A DNA stretch of 24,911 nt from positions 1 to 24,911 of the forward strand of contig JAAZYN010000003.1 in NCBI GenBank assembly GCA_014239625.1, read 5' to 3'. Numbering within the stretch: the first letter of the stretch is position 1; each line of letters starts with the position of its first letter. The position numbers were made by a program, and so were the translations under genes. This document shows, piece by piece, positions 1 through 7,291 of the stretch. Origin of the DNA: Myxococcales bacterium. Lineage in GTDB: Bacteria; Myxococcota_A; UBA9042; PHBI01; JAAZYN01. The notes below the pieces were generated by a model, which was given only the letters and a program-made list of their open reading frames with translations, ran no database searches and was not told where the DNA came from.

Positions 1-489
1 GCTGAAGTCGATGTCCTCCAGAGCATCACGGCCGCCGTCGGATCCAGACGGCGGTGCGTCGTGATCGACCAACGCCCCATCGGCCGATGGCCCCTCATCG
101 ATGACCGGTCCGCCCGAGCCCGATGAGAAGAAGGAGTCGAAGTCGCTCGCGCCGCCAGCCGACTTGTCGGCCCGACCCGATCGCCGACTGACCGGGGCAT
201 CATCGCCGCCCTCGATGCGCACCGGCTGGTTGCCAAGCCTGATCTCATCGCCCGAATCGACGACAGCGGAGGTGACACGTTCACCGTTCACCCAACAGCC
301 GCCGCTCGAGCCCATGTCTTCGAGCTCGACCATGCCGTTTTTGTAGACGAATTTGCAGTGCCGCCGGCTGACCGAAGGGTTCTTCACCACGAGGTCGCAC
401 TCGCGCAACCTGCCGACCATCACGATTGGCTTATTCGTTCCGATGTCCACGCCTACGGTCTGGCCGTCGGCTTCCAACACGATCCGCAT
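1..489 (-). CDS. FHA domain protein, N-terminal part (runs off left edge)
   Basis: The reading frame stays open to the left edge, giving 163 visible residues. Residues 1-95 form a forkhead-associated domain, a phosphothreonine-binding module. It shows the conserved Gly-Arg pair (residues 26-27), Ser-Arg-x-His (41-44) and Asn-Gly (68-69) in the right order and spacing. After residue 95 the sequence is a low-complexity Ser/Gly/Asp/Pro linker, so another domain probably lies beyond the edge. The ATG at 489-487 is preceded by GGAG at good spacing, and the ATGs slightly further upstream are out of frame. The gene is divergent from the DUF58-transglutaminase-MoxR operon and may share its control region. 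FHA proteins usually read out Ser/Thr kinases. A kinase gene lies about 19 kb to the right, but a functional link is only an inference. Confidence 0.88.
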   Translation of the reverse strand, partial: MRIVLEADGQTVGVDIGTNKPIVMVGRLRECDLVVKNPSVSRRHCKFVYKNGMVELEDMGSSGGCWVNGERVTSAVVDSGDEIRLGNQPVRIEGGDDAPVSRRSGRADKSAGGASDFDSFFSSGSGGPVIDEGPSADGALVDHDAPPSGSDGGRDALEDIDFS

Positions 490-625
490 CGGTCTCCGGG
501 TCCCATGTTCATCGGTCAGGCAAGCGCGCGCACCCGAACCGCCGCAAAGCATGTCAGCGCCGCCGACCGGTCGTCAAGCCAATGACGAACACCGAGCCAC
601 CATGAGGCTGGCTTCGTCCCCCGGA

Positions 626-1999
626 ATGTGGGAGCGTCTTCGGGGGTTCCACCCTGTTGCGGCGCCGATGTCGCGCCGTCAGCACACCCACATCCGAGGA
701 ACACGACGGCTGTTGCGCAGGCTGGCCATAGCTCTTCAGACCACCAAGGATCTGGTACCGCTCACTCCAGGCGGGGCATTGCTCGTCGCGGCAGGGTGGG
801 CGCTGCACGTCCTCGTAGGGCAAGATCAGGCGGACTATGTCGCCAACGCCGGAGGTTTGTTGGTCGCCGCCGTGGTCGCCTTGTGTGCGGCCGTCTCCGC
901 CATGGCCGCGACGGTCGTGTTCTTCGACGTGGCCGATCGGACATGCGACGACATGCTCGATCTCGAGACCGGCGCCACCCGACGCACTCGGTTCTCCCTC
1001 CCCACCCTGCGCTGGTGGCCCTTCGTCCAAGCGGAGATGGAGTGGGTCTCGCCGGACGTAGTCCTCGAGATGGACGCCGACGGCGCTCGCTTCATCGAGC
1101 GCATCACGCCCCGACAACGAGGTCGCTACAGGGAAATACGTCGCCGTTTTACCATCCGAGACATGTTCGGGCTCACCGCCATCCGCTTCACCCGCCGCTT
1201 CCCTGCGGCCCTGGTGATCTCCCCCGCCAAGGGGCGCTACAGCATGTCGATGACCCTGCGCCAGACCGGCGGGGATGGTTACTCTCACCCCGACGGCACG
1301 AGCGATGGTGAGCGGATCGAGATGCGGCGGTATGCGGCCGGCGATCCGAGCCGCTTCATCCTGTGGAAGGCCTACGCCCGAACACGCAAGGTCTTGGTCC
1401 GAACCCCCGAACGCGCGGTGTCTCCTCAGCCGAGCAGCGTCGCGTTCCTCATCGCCGGTCCCGAGGACGAGGCCGCCGCGGCCACCGCCCGCAAGTTCAT
1501 CGATGAGGGCCTGCTGGGCGATGACGTCATCTTTACCGCTGACGGCTCGCAGAACGTAGCCGAGTCCGTGGCTGAAGCCCTCGATCAGATCGTCGACTCC
1601 GCCGAGCATCGCGACGATGGGGGTATGGGCCTCACCGGGCTCGTGCGGCAGGTCGGGCGCGGGCGGCTGAACAACTGCATCGTCTTCGCGCCCGCCCAGG
1701 AGGGCCCCTGGGTCGCTCTGTTGGCCAGCTTCAGCCGGCAGCTCCCAGCCCCGGCGACGGTCATCATTGGCGTGGACGCCAGCCTCGATGACGCCGCCCC
1801 CAGGGGCCGACTCGCTAGGCTGATGTGGCGGCCCAAGCGGCGCATCGACCCGACCCTGCTCGGGCTCCCTGACCTGGTGAGCCGTCTGAACCGCGAGGGC
1901 ATGCAGGTGCGGGTGGTGCACAGGGTCACGGGGCAGCTTATCGCCTTGCCCCACCTCCAGGCGCTGGCCGCGCTCGAGGGAGGGAGGGTCGCCGCGTGA
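626..1999 (+). CDS. DUF58 domain membrane protein
   Basis: A basic N-terminus leads into two hydrophobic segments, a beta-rich middle, and the DUF58 signature near window position 1320-1410 (Y-x-x-G-D-x-x-R-x-I-x-W-K-x-x-A-R). DUF58 proteins are partners of MoxR AAA+ ATPases and usually carry a von Willebrand A-like fold after this block. Here the strand that normally ends in the D-x-S-x-S metal site reads AFLIAGPEDEAAA, so the metal site looks lost. The start is uncertain. The frame is open from 353, but that start would overlap the divergent FHA gene. ATGs at 602, 626 and 668 all fit and none has a clear Shine-Dalgarno; from 626 the protein has 457 residues. The gene overlaps the next by four bases (GTGA) and is first in a five-gene operon. 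Confidence 0.85.
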   Translation: MWERLRGFHPVAAPMSRRQHTHIRGTRRLLRRLAIALQTTKDLVPLTPGGALLVAAGWALHVLVGQDQADYVANAGGLLVAAVVALCAAVSAMAATVVFFDVADRTCDDMLDLETGATRRTRFSLPTLRWWPFVQAEMEWVSPDVVLEMDADGARFIERITPRQRGRYREIRRRFTIRDMFGLTAIRFTRRFPAALVISPAKGRYSMSMTLRQTGGDGYSHPDGTSDGERIEMRRYAAGDPSRFILWKAYARTRKVLVRTPERAVSPQPSSVAFLIAGPEDEAAAATARKFIDEGLLGDDVIFTADGSQNVAESVAEALDQIVDSAEHRDDGGMGLTGLVRQVGRGRLNNCIVFAPAQEGPWVALLASFSRQLPAPATVIIGVDASLDDAAPRGRLARLMWRPKRRIDPTLLGLPDLVSRLNREGMQVRVVHRVTGQLIALPHLQALAALEGGRVAA

Positions 2000-4236
2000 A
2001 CGTCGCTCTACAGCCGGCAAAGCGGTCGCAGCCGCGAGCCCCCGGGGCTTGGATGGAGTCGCCCGGGATCGTGGCGTTCAAGACGCTGGTGATGGCCGGG
2101 GCGACCTTTTTGTACCTGTTGCCCATCGCGACCCCGAGCGGACTCGTGGCCGGACTGTTAGGCGCCGGCCTCGCCTACCCGGTGGCCAGCGCCCTGGATG
2201 CCGGGCGGCTGCGCCTCACGGCGGGGCTGGTAGGGATGGGCACCCTCGGGGCCGCCTCCCTTTGGCTCAGTGGATGGGTCCTGGAGTCCACTGGAATCTG
2301 GAGTGGCGTGGGGATCGGCGCGACCATCGGCCTGTCCGACGCGCTCTTCTTCGGGCTGGCCGTCTTTGCGTTGATCGGGGCGGTCCGACTCCTCGTGCTG
2401 CGGGTTCGCACGTTCGCCTTTGTCGAGGCGATGTTGGTGATCGGATCGGTGGTGTGGGTCTTCGCGGGGCATCAAAACCGAACCATCAGCGAACCCCGCT
2501 GGTTCGCTGATTGGATCCTCGAGCGAGGCTGGGACCCCACCGAGATTTTGACCGGTGTAGGCGTGGTCGTGGCGGCCATGTCCCTGCTGATGCTGATCCG
2601 GCGCGCGCGACCACTCAAAGTGCTCCTCAGCTATGCGCTGATCGCGTTGCTCGGCGGCGTCCTCTTATCGCTGTATGACGACGTCGTCATCGAGCAAGAC
2701 GTGTCCTCCAACGGGCTCGGGCTGACCAAGCAGGAGCAGGAGGAGAGCAAGGAGCAGGGGCAGGGACAGGGGCAGGGGCAGGGGCAGGGGCAGGGGCAGG
2801 CCGGCGGGGATGGCGAAGGGTCCCAAGGGCCCCCCGGCGACGACCCCTACAAAGACAGTTACGGCGGAGGTGAGCCTTCACCCGTCGCCCTGGTGGTCAT
2901 GCGCGACGACTACGATGACAGCATCCAGGGCCCGGTCCTGTACTTTCGGCAGCAGGTCCTCTCGCGCTACGCCGAGGGGCGCCTCCAGCCAACGGTCGAC
3001 ACCAGCGATGGTGGTCTCGACGGCGACGTCTTGAGCCAGTTCCCGCGCGATGAGCCGTTGGTCGCCGCGAGGTCGCAGGAGCGCGAGCACCACCTGGAGT
3101 TTCCGACGACGATGCACCTGCTGGTCGACCACCCCCAGCCGGTCGCGTTGACCCACGCCGAGCGGCTCACCCTGGCCAAAAACCCGAACCCACGAATGTT
3201 CGTAGCAAATTACCACGTGGACTCGCTCCGCTTGGGGCTCCCCTACGATCGGCTGGTGGGACGGGACACGGTGGACCCGAGCTGGCCCGAGGCCACGAGG
3301 CGGCACTACCTGGGGCATCCCGACGACCCGCGCTACGGCGCGCTGGCCGACATCATCCTTCGCGACCTGGACCCCCGCTTCTTCGACGACGACATGATGA
3401 CGGCGCTGATGCTCAAGCGCTACCTCGAGAAGAACGGCTTCTATACCCTCAAAGAGACCCACAAGGACTCGAGCGACCCCACCGCGTCCTTCCTCTTCGG
3501 CAGCTTGCGCGGCTATTGCGTGCACTTCGCCCATGCCGCAGCGTTCCTGCTTCGGAGCCAGGGGATCGCCGCTCGGGTGGCCCTCGGATACGCGGTGCAG
3601 ACCCACAAGCGCAGCGGCGGATCGTCACTGCTCATCATGAGCAGCGACGCCCACGCCTGGCCGGAGATCTACGTCGCCGGGGTGGGCTGGGTGACCTTCG
3701 ACATCTACCCGGAGGCCAGCGACCAACCTCCCCGACCGCCGGTCGACCGCAACCTCGAGAGCATGCTCGGCGAGATCGCTCGGGACGACACGACCGGTGG
3801 CAAGAGCGCCGACCCTGACGCGGCCTTCGTCATGCCCTGGCGGAGCATCGCGCTGACCCTGCTGTCGCTCCTCGCAGCCGCCCTCGCCCTGGCCTACGCC
3901 ATCAAGTTCGCCCGCCGCCTACAGACCTCCGCGGGGCGTGAGGGCATCCTCGCCTTCCGCGCTGCCCTCGACCGGCTCGCCGATATCGGGATCCGGCGAC
4001 GCTTTGGTGAGTCCCGCGAGCGCTTCGCGCAGCGGCTGGCCCCCCTGGCGCCAAGCCTGAAACCGTTGACAGCGGCTCACCTACAAGTCGCGCTGGGCGG
4101 CGCCGCGGACCGTGACGCTCACGCGGAGGTCGCCAGGCTGTCGCGCTCGGTGATCCGTGAGTACAAAGACAACACGCGCCTGTGGAAACGAACGCTTGGC
4201 GCGCTCAACCCCATTGGATGGTGGTTCACCCGATGA
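1996..4236 (+). CDS. Membrane-anchored transglutaminase-like protein (TgpA type)
   Basis: This protein of 746 residues has about seven hydrophobic segments (roughly residues 30-226), then a Gln/Gly tract (254-268), an extracytoplasmic region, a transglutaminase-like core, one more membrane segment near 617-640, and a cytoplasmic tail resembling the DUF4129 end of TgpA proteins. The cysteine-protease-type triad is visible: Cys508 in GYCVHFA, His553 in DAHAWPE and Asp569 in FDIYPE, so the catalytic core looks intact. Relatives act on the periplasmic side, but the substrate is unknown. The start is GTG at 1996, inside the DUF58 stop region, and is supported by a strong purine-rich Shine-Dalgarno at 1976-1988 with 7-base spacing. 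The gene overlaps the MoxR gene by four bases (ATGA). MoxR-DUF58-transglutaminase clusters are a known association. Confidence 0.92.
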   Translation: MNVALQPAKRSQPRAPGAWMESPGIVAFKTLVMAGATFLYLLPIATPSGLVAGLLGAGLAYPVASALDAGRLRLTAGLVGMGTLGAASLWLSGWVLESTGIWSGVGIGATIGLSDALFFGLAVFALIGAVRLLVLRVRTFAFVEAMLVIGSVVWVFAGHQNRTISEPRWFADWILERGWDPTEILTGVGVVVAAMSLLMLIRRARPLKVLLSYALIALLGGVLLSLYDDVVIEQDVSSNGLGLTKQEQEESKEQGQGQGQGQGQGQGQAGGDGEGSQGPPGDDPYKDSYGGGEPSPVALVVMRDDYDDSIQGPVLYFRQQVLSRYAEGRLQPTVDTSDGGLDGDVLSQFPRDEPLVAARSQEREHHLEFPTTMHLLVDHPQPVALTHAERLTLAKNPNPRMFVANYHVDSLRLGLPYDRLVGRDTVDPSWPEATRRHYLGHPDDPRYGALADIILRDLDPRFFDDDMMTALMLKRYLEKNGFYTLKETHKDSSDPTASFLFGSLRGYCVHFAHAAAFLLRSQGIAARVALGYAVQTHKRSGGSSLLIMSSDAHAWPEIYVAGVGWVTFDIYPEASDQPPRPPVDRNLESMLGEIARDDTTGGKSADPDAAFVMPWRSIALTLLSLLAAALALAYAIKFARRLQTSAGREGILAFRAALDRLADIGIRRRFGESRERFAQRLAPLAPSLKPLTAAHLQVALGGAADRDAHAEVARLSRSVIREYKDNTRLWKRTLGALNPIGWWFTR
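2755..2799 (+). repeat. CAGGGG hexanucleotide tandem repeat inside transglutaminase gene
   Basis: Seven tandem hexamers (six CAGGGG and one CAGGGA) plus a final CAG encode an alternating Gln-Gly tract of 15 residues. It lies just after the last N-terminal membrane segment, in what should be the linker to the extracytoplasmic enzyme domain. As the unit is 6 bases, slippage would change linker length without breaking the frame. Confidence 0.95.
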
Positions 4237-5315
4237 CGGACCTATCGCAGACCTCTGCCCCTGAAACCCCCCAGCCCCTCGGCGGTCACGACGCCCTGGT
4301 CGGCTCCGCACCGCCGCAGCGGACACCCGGTGGTCTGATCACCCTGGACCACGCTCGCGAGGTCGCCGAGAGGGTCCGCGCGCGGATCCGCGAGAGCATC
4401 ATGGGCCGAGACGATGTCATCGAGCTCGTCTTGGTGGCGCTTTTCAGCAACGGGCACGTGCTCCTCGAGGACTACCCCGGCAGCGGCAAGACGACCCTGG
4501 CCAAGGCGCTGGGCGACGCTATCGTCGAAGACAGCCCCGCAGACAGCGTGCTCCCAGCGTTCCGGCGGGTTCAGTTCACGCCCGACCTGTTGCCGTCGGA
4601 TGTGACCGGCACCTTGGTGTTCGAGCCGGAGACGAACCAGTTCCACTTCCGGCGCGGGCCAGTGTTCGCGCACGTCCTGCTGGTCGACGAGATCAACCGC
4701 ACCTCGCCGAAGGTGCAATCGGCGCTGCTCGAGGCGATGGCGGAAGCTCAAGTGACGGTCGACAACGTCAGCTATCCGCTCGACGACCTGTTCTTCGTCA
4801 TCGCGACCCAGAACCCGCTGGATCTCATCGGCACGTATCCGCTGCCCATCGCGCAGCTCGACCGGTTCCTCTTCAAGGTGCGCATGGAGCACATCGACCG
4901 AGCCAGTGAGCTGGCCGTCCTGGACCGCTGGGGCGTACCCCAGGGTGAGCGCCAGCTGCCCGCACCTGTCACCCGCACCCAGGTCGTCGAGGCGCGCGAG
5001 GTGACGCGGAGCGGAGTGGCGGTGGCGGCAGCCATTCGGATGTGCCTGGTGGACACGGCGCGGCGTCTCCGGGACGACAAGCGGGTCTTGCAGGGGGTCT
5101 CTACGCGCAGCCTCGTCCTGGCCATCCCTGCGCTCCAGACCCTGGCCATGCTGCGGGGACGGGATCACGTCACCGGCGCGGATGTGGAGCAGCTCGCCGT
5201 GCCACTGTTCGGGCATCGTCTGGAGCTGATCCCCGGGGTCGACGATATGCACAGCATCGTTGGAGAGGCCTTGGCCGGCCCCATAGACGCCCTCTCCAGG
5301 AGCACCCTGCGCTGA
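4233..5315 (+). CDS. MoxR-family AAA+ ATPase
   Basis: This cytoplasmic ATPase has 360 residues. The Walker A is PGSGKT (82-87), Walker B is LLVDEI (149-154), sensor 1 is ATQNP (191-195), and the typical MoxR segment QLDRF follows (208-212). The C-terminal helical lid domain is present, so the length is normal for the family. MoxR ATPases act as chaperone-like factors with DUF58/vWA partners. The ATG at 4233 overlaps the transglutaminase stop (ATGA). The frame also opens upstream at 4182, but that start would lie deep in the preceding gene. The first 35 residues are Pro/Thr-rich and not conserved-looking. Placing MoxR third, after the transglutaminase, differs from the common MoxR-first order. 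Confidence 0.96.
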   Translation: MTDLSQTSAPETPQPLGGHDALVGSAPPQRTPGGLITLDHAREVAERVRARIRESIMGRDDVIELVLVALFSNGHVLLEDYPGSGKTTLAKALGDAIVEDSPADSVLPAFRRVQFTPDLLPSDVTGTLVFEPETNQFHFRRGPVFAHVLLVDEINRTSPKVQSALLEAMAEAQVTVDNVSYPLDDLFFVIATQNPLDLIGTYPLPIAQLDRFLFKVRMEHIDRASELAVLDRWGVPQGERQLPAPVTRTQVVEAREVTRSGVAVAAAIRMCLVDTARRLRDDKRVLQGVSTRSLVLAIPALQTLAMLRGRDHVTGADVEQLAVPLFGHRLELIPGVDDMHSIVGEALAGPIDALSRSTLR

Positions 5316-7291
5316 TGCCGATTCGCTCCACAACGCGCCGCCTGATGATGGCGCTGTCGTTGATGCTGGCGGCCTCCACGCTGAGCGCCGCAGCCGCCAG
5401 CGAGCTGCTGCGGGGGGACTCGGCCGAGCGAGCAGCGCTCATGAGCTTGGACAGCGACAAGTACATCCGAGCGAGGGAGCAAGCAGAGAAGATCCTCGTC
5501 GAGCGACCCGACAGCTTGATCGCGCAGTGGGTGTTAGCCCGAGTCTTTCATGTCGAAGAGGCGAACCTGCCCCGCGCCCTGTTCCTGCTGCGCAAGGCCA
5601 AGCGCCGATTCGAGCAGACCTTCAGCGCGCGGCCCGGCACCGCCCTGTCGCAGGCCTGGCATCGCAAGCTGCTGATGGAGGAGACCTGGATCGTCGGCGA
5701 GATGGACCGCCCCAACGAGCGACTCCAGCTGCTCTCTGACTACAACGCCCTGTACAAGCCACGCCGGTACGACCTTCGAATGTGGCCGCTGATGAAGCTC
5801 CGCCGCTTCGAAGAAGCTCGACAGCTGGGCCGCATGCTCGCCCGCTCGGACGATTTCAACGAACGGGTCCGTGGCTGGAACGGCCTGCTGGCCACCGAAG
5901 CCGAGGCGCTGGATCGGACCGCGACCTTCCAGGTGGGTCAGCAGGCGATCCGAGCCACTCAGAGCAAGAGCTGTGTGATCCTGGGAAACACCAGCGAGTC
6001 GGCGCTGGCCGTCTTCCGATTCGACAGCGCCGAAGAGCTGGCGCGACGCGCCCTCAAGGCGAGCCACTCGGACTGCTCCAACACGCCTTATGCGCGGCTG
6101 GCGATGGTGTATCTGGTCACGGGCGAGTTCCAGAGCACCGTAAGCGCCATCGAGAATGTACAGAAGGCGCCGATCATCAAGCGTTATCGACAACAATTCG
6201 AGATGGCCAACAAGGCGCTGCTGACCGACCTGTTGTTCGCCCTGGGCAAATTCGAGGAGGCCGAAACGTTCGCCCGCGAGATGTTCGACATGCCCGACCG
6301 CGGCGGCATGACGAGCGCGTCCCGAGACGACGTCGCGCTCGCCTACGCGATCACCTACGCGCAGGTGCTCCGGGCCCGCATCGGTCAGGAGCGAGAGCGC
6401 GCCTCGGCCCGCAGCCTGACAGGTAGCCTGCCTCATATCGGGACGACGCTGGCCCTCCGGGCGGAGCTCTTCAGGGCCCGCCGCCAGGCGCTGCGCCTCG
6501 GCGCCCAGCCCGCGGCCCTGTCGACCATGCTGCGCCCCTTCCTGCGACCGCTGCTCCCCCATGCACATCCGGCGATGGCCGAAGCCGTCGGACGCGGCGT
6601 AGTGAACAAGGCGGTGGCCGCAGCGCGCCTCGCCGATAGCGGTTCACCGCAGGTGCAGGGCTACCTGGACGCGGTCGAGGGCTGGCTGGCCTATGTCGAC
6701 GGCGACGTGGAGCGGTCCAGGGCCCTCGGTGAGCGCGCCCTCGCCCCCCTGCCCGGCCGCTCCAAGCTCGCCCGCTGGCGCCTGATGGGGTGGTTGGGGG
6801 ATGCTCACCTGCGCGCCGGCGACGTGGCCGCTGCGCGGACCATGTGGACCACCGTCTTGCAGAAGCAACCCACGGTGTTTCGCCAGCTCGGGCTGTCGTT
6901 GCCGGTGGCGATCGAGACGGACGGCAGCGAGGTGGCAGACGAGCTCCAGGACCTCTTGGAGGACTCCCCTCGGTTGGATGCGGACGGGGCGGATCTTGGC
7001 TTCGTCGTCGACATCTCGAGCGAGGACGGGATCGTCGCCTCTTGCCTCCGAGATCGCCTCGGGTATCGCTTTGGCTGCGCCCACGTGGAGCCGACAGACA
7101 CCCCCGACAGTGACGATCCGGCGGTGCAGGTCGCCGACGCCTTCCACACCACGGTCTTCGCCACACGGATCGCGCTGACGCAGAGCGACATCAACAGCCT
7201 CGACGGCAGCCCGATGCGAGTCGACGCTGACCGGGTCCTACAGCAGGTGCTGGGCCGCAAACCCGGTTCGAAACCGCAGGGTAAACGCTGA
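5315..7291 (+). CDS. Exported TPR-like repeat protein, function unknown
   Basis: This protein has 658 residues. A signal peptide is clear: Arg-rich start, hydrophobic stretch LMMALSLMLAAS, then small residues with probable cleavage near residue 28. Most of the mature part is alpha-helical with TPR-like pairs, for example around window positions 5440-5600, 6000-6270 and 6650-6860. The last ~110 residues, after 6960, look different: a mixed alpha/beta segment with two cysteines (ASCLRD and FGCAHVE) and an acidic stretch, which I do not recognise. The ATG shares one base with the MoxR stop (TGATG), with AGGAG about 12 bases upstream. The context suggests a periplasmic scaffold working with the transglutaminase and the repeat protein downstream. 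That role is an inference. Confidence 0.85.
   Translation: MPIRSTTRRLMMALSLMLAASTLSAAAASELLRGDSAERAALMSLDSDKYIRAREQAEKILVERPDSLIAQWVLARVFHVEEANLPRALFLLRKAKRRFEQTFSARPGTALSQAWHRKLLMEETWIVGEMDRPNERLQLLSDYNALYKPRRYDLRMWPLMKLRRFEEARQLGRMLARSDDFNERVRGWNGLLATEAEALDRTATFQVGQQAIRATQSKSCVILGNTSESALAVFRFDSAEELARRALKASHSDCSNTPYARLAMVYLVTGEFQSTVSAIENVQKAPIIKRYRQQFEMANKALLTDLLFALGKFEEAETFAREMFDMPDRGGMTSASRDDVALAYAITYAQVLRARIGQERERASARSLTGSLPHIGTTLALRAELFRARRQALRLGAQPAALSTMLRPFLRPLLPHAHPAMAEAVGRGVVNKAVAAARLADSGSPQVQGYLDAVEGWLAYVDGDVERSRALGERALAPLPGRSKLARWRLMGWLGDAHLRAGDVAAARTMWTTVLQKQPTVFRQLGLSLPVAIETDGSEVADELQDLLEDSPRLDADGADLGFVVDISSEDGIVASCLRDRLGYRFGCAHVEPTDTPDSDDPAVQVADAFHTTVFATRIALTQSDINSLDGSPMRVDADRVLQQVLGRKPGSKPQGKR

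Noticed and set aside
554..2020. 488-residue open frame antisense to the DUF58 gene
   Set aside because: It is Pro/Gly/Arg-rich with no recognisable motif and mirrors a gene whose domain signature is clear. Such shadow frames are expected in GC-rich DNA.
5042..5314. Upstream extension of the TPR gene into the MoxR gene
   Set aside because: The extension is Arg/Gly/Pro-rich shadow sequence. ATG 5315 starts a clear signal peptide and touches the MoxR stop.
4242..5333. 363-residue antisense open frame over the MoxR gene
   Set aside because: Walker A, Walker B and sensor motifs lie in the rightward gene; the antisense frame shows none.
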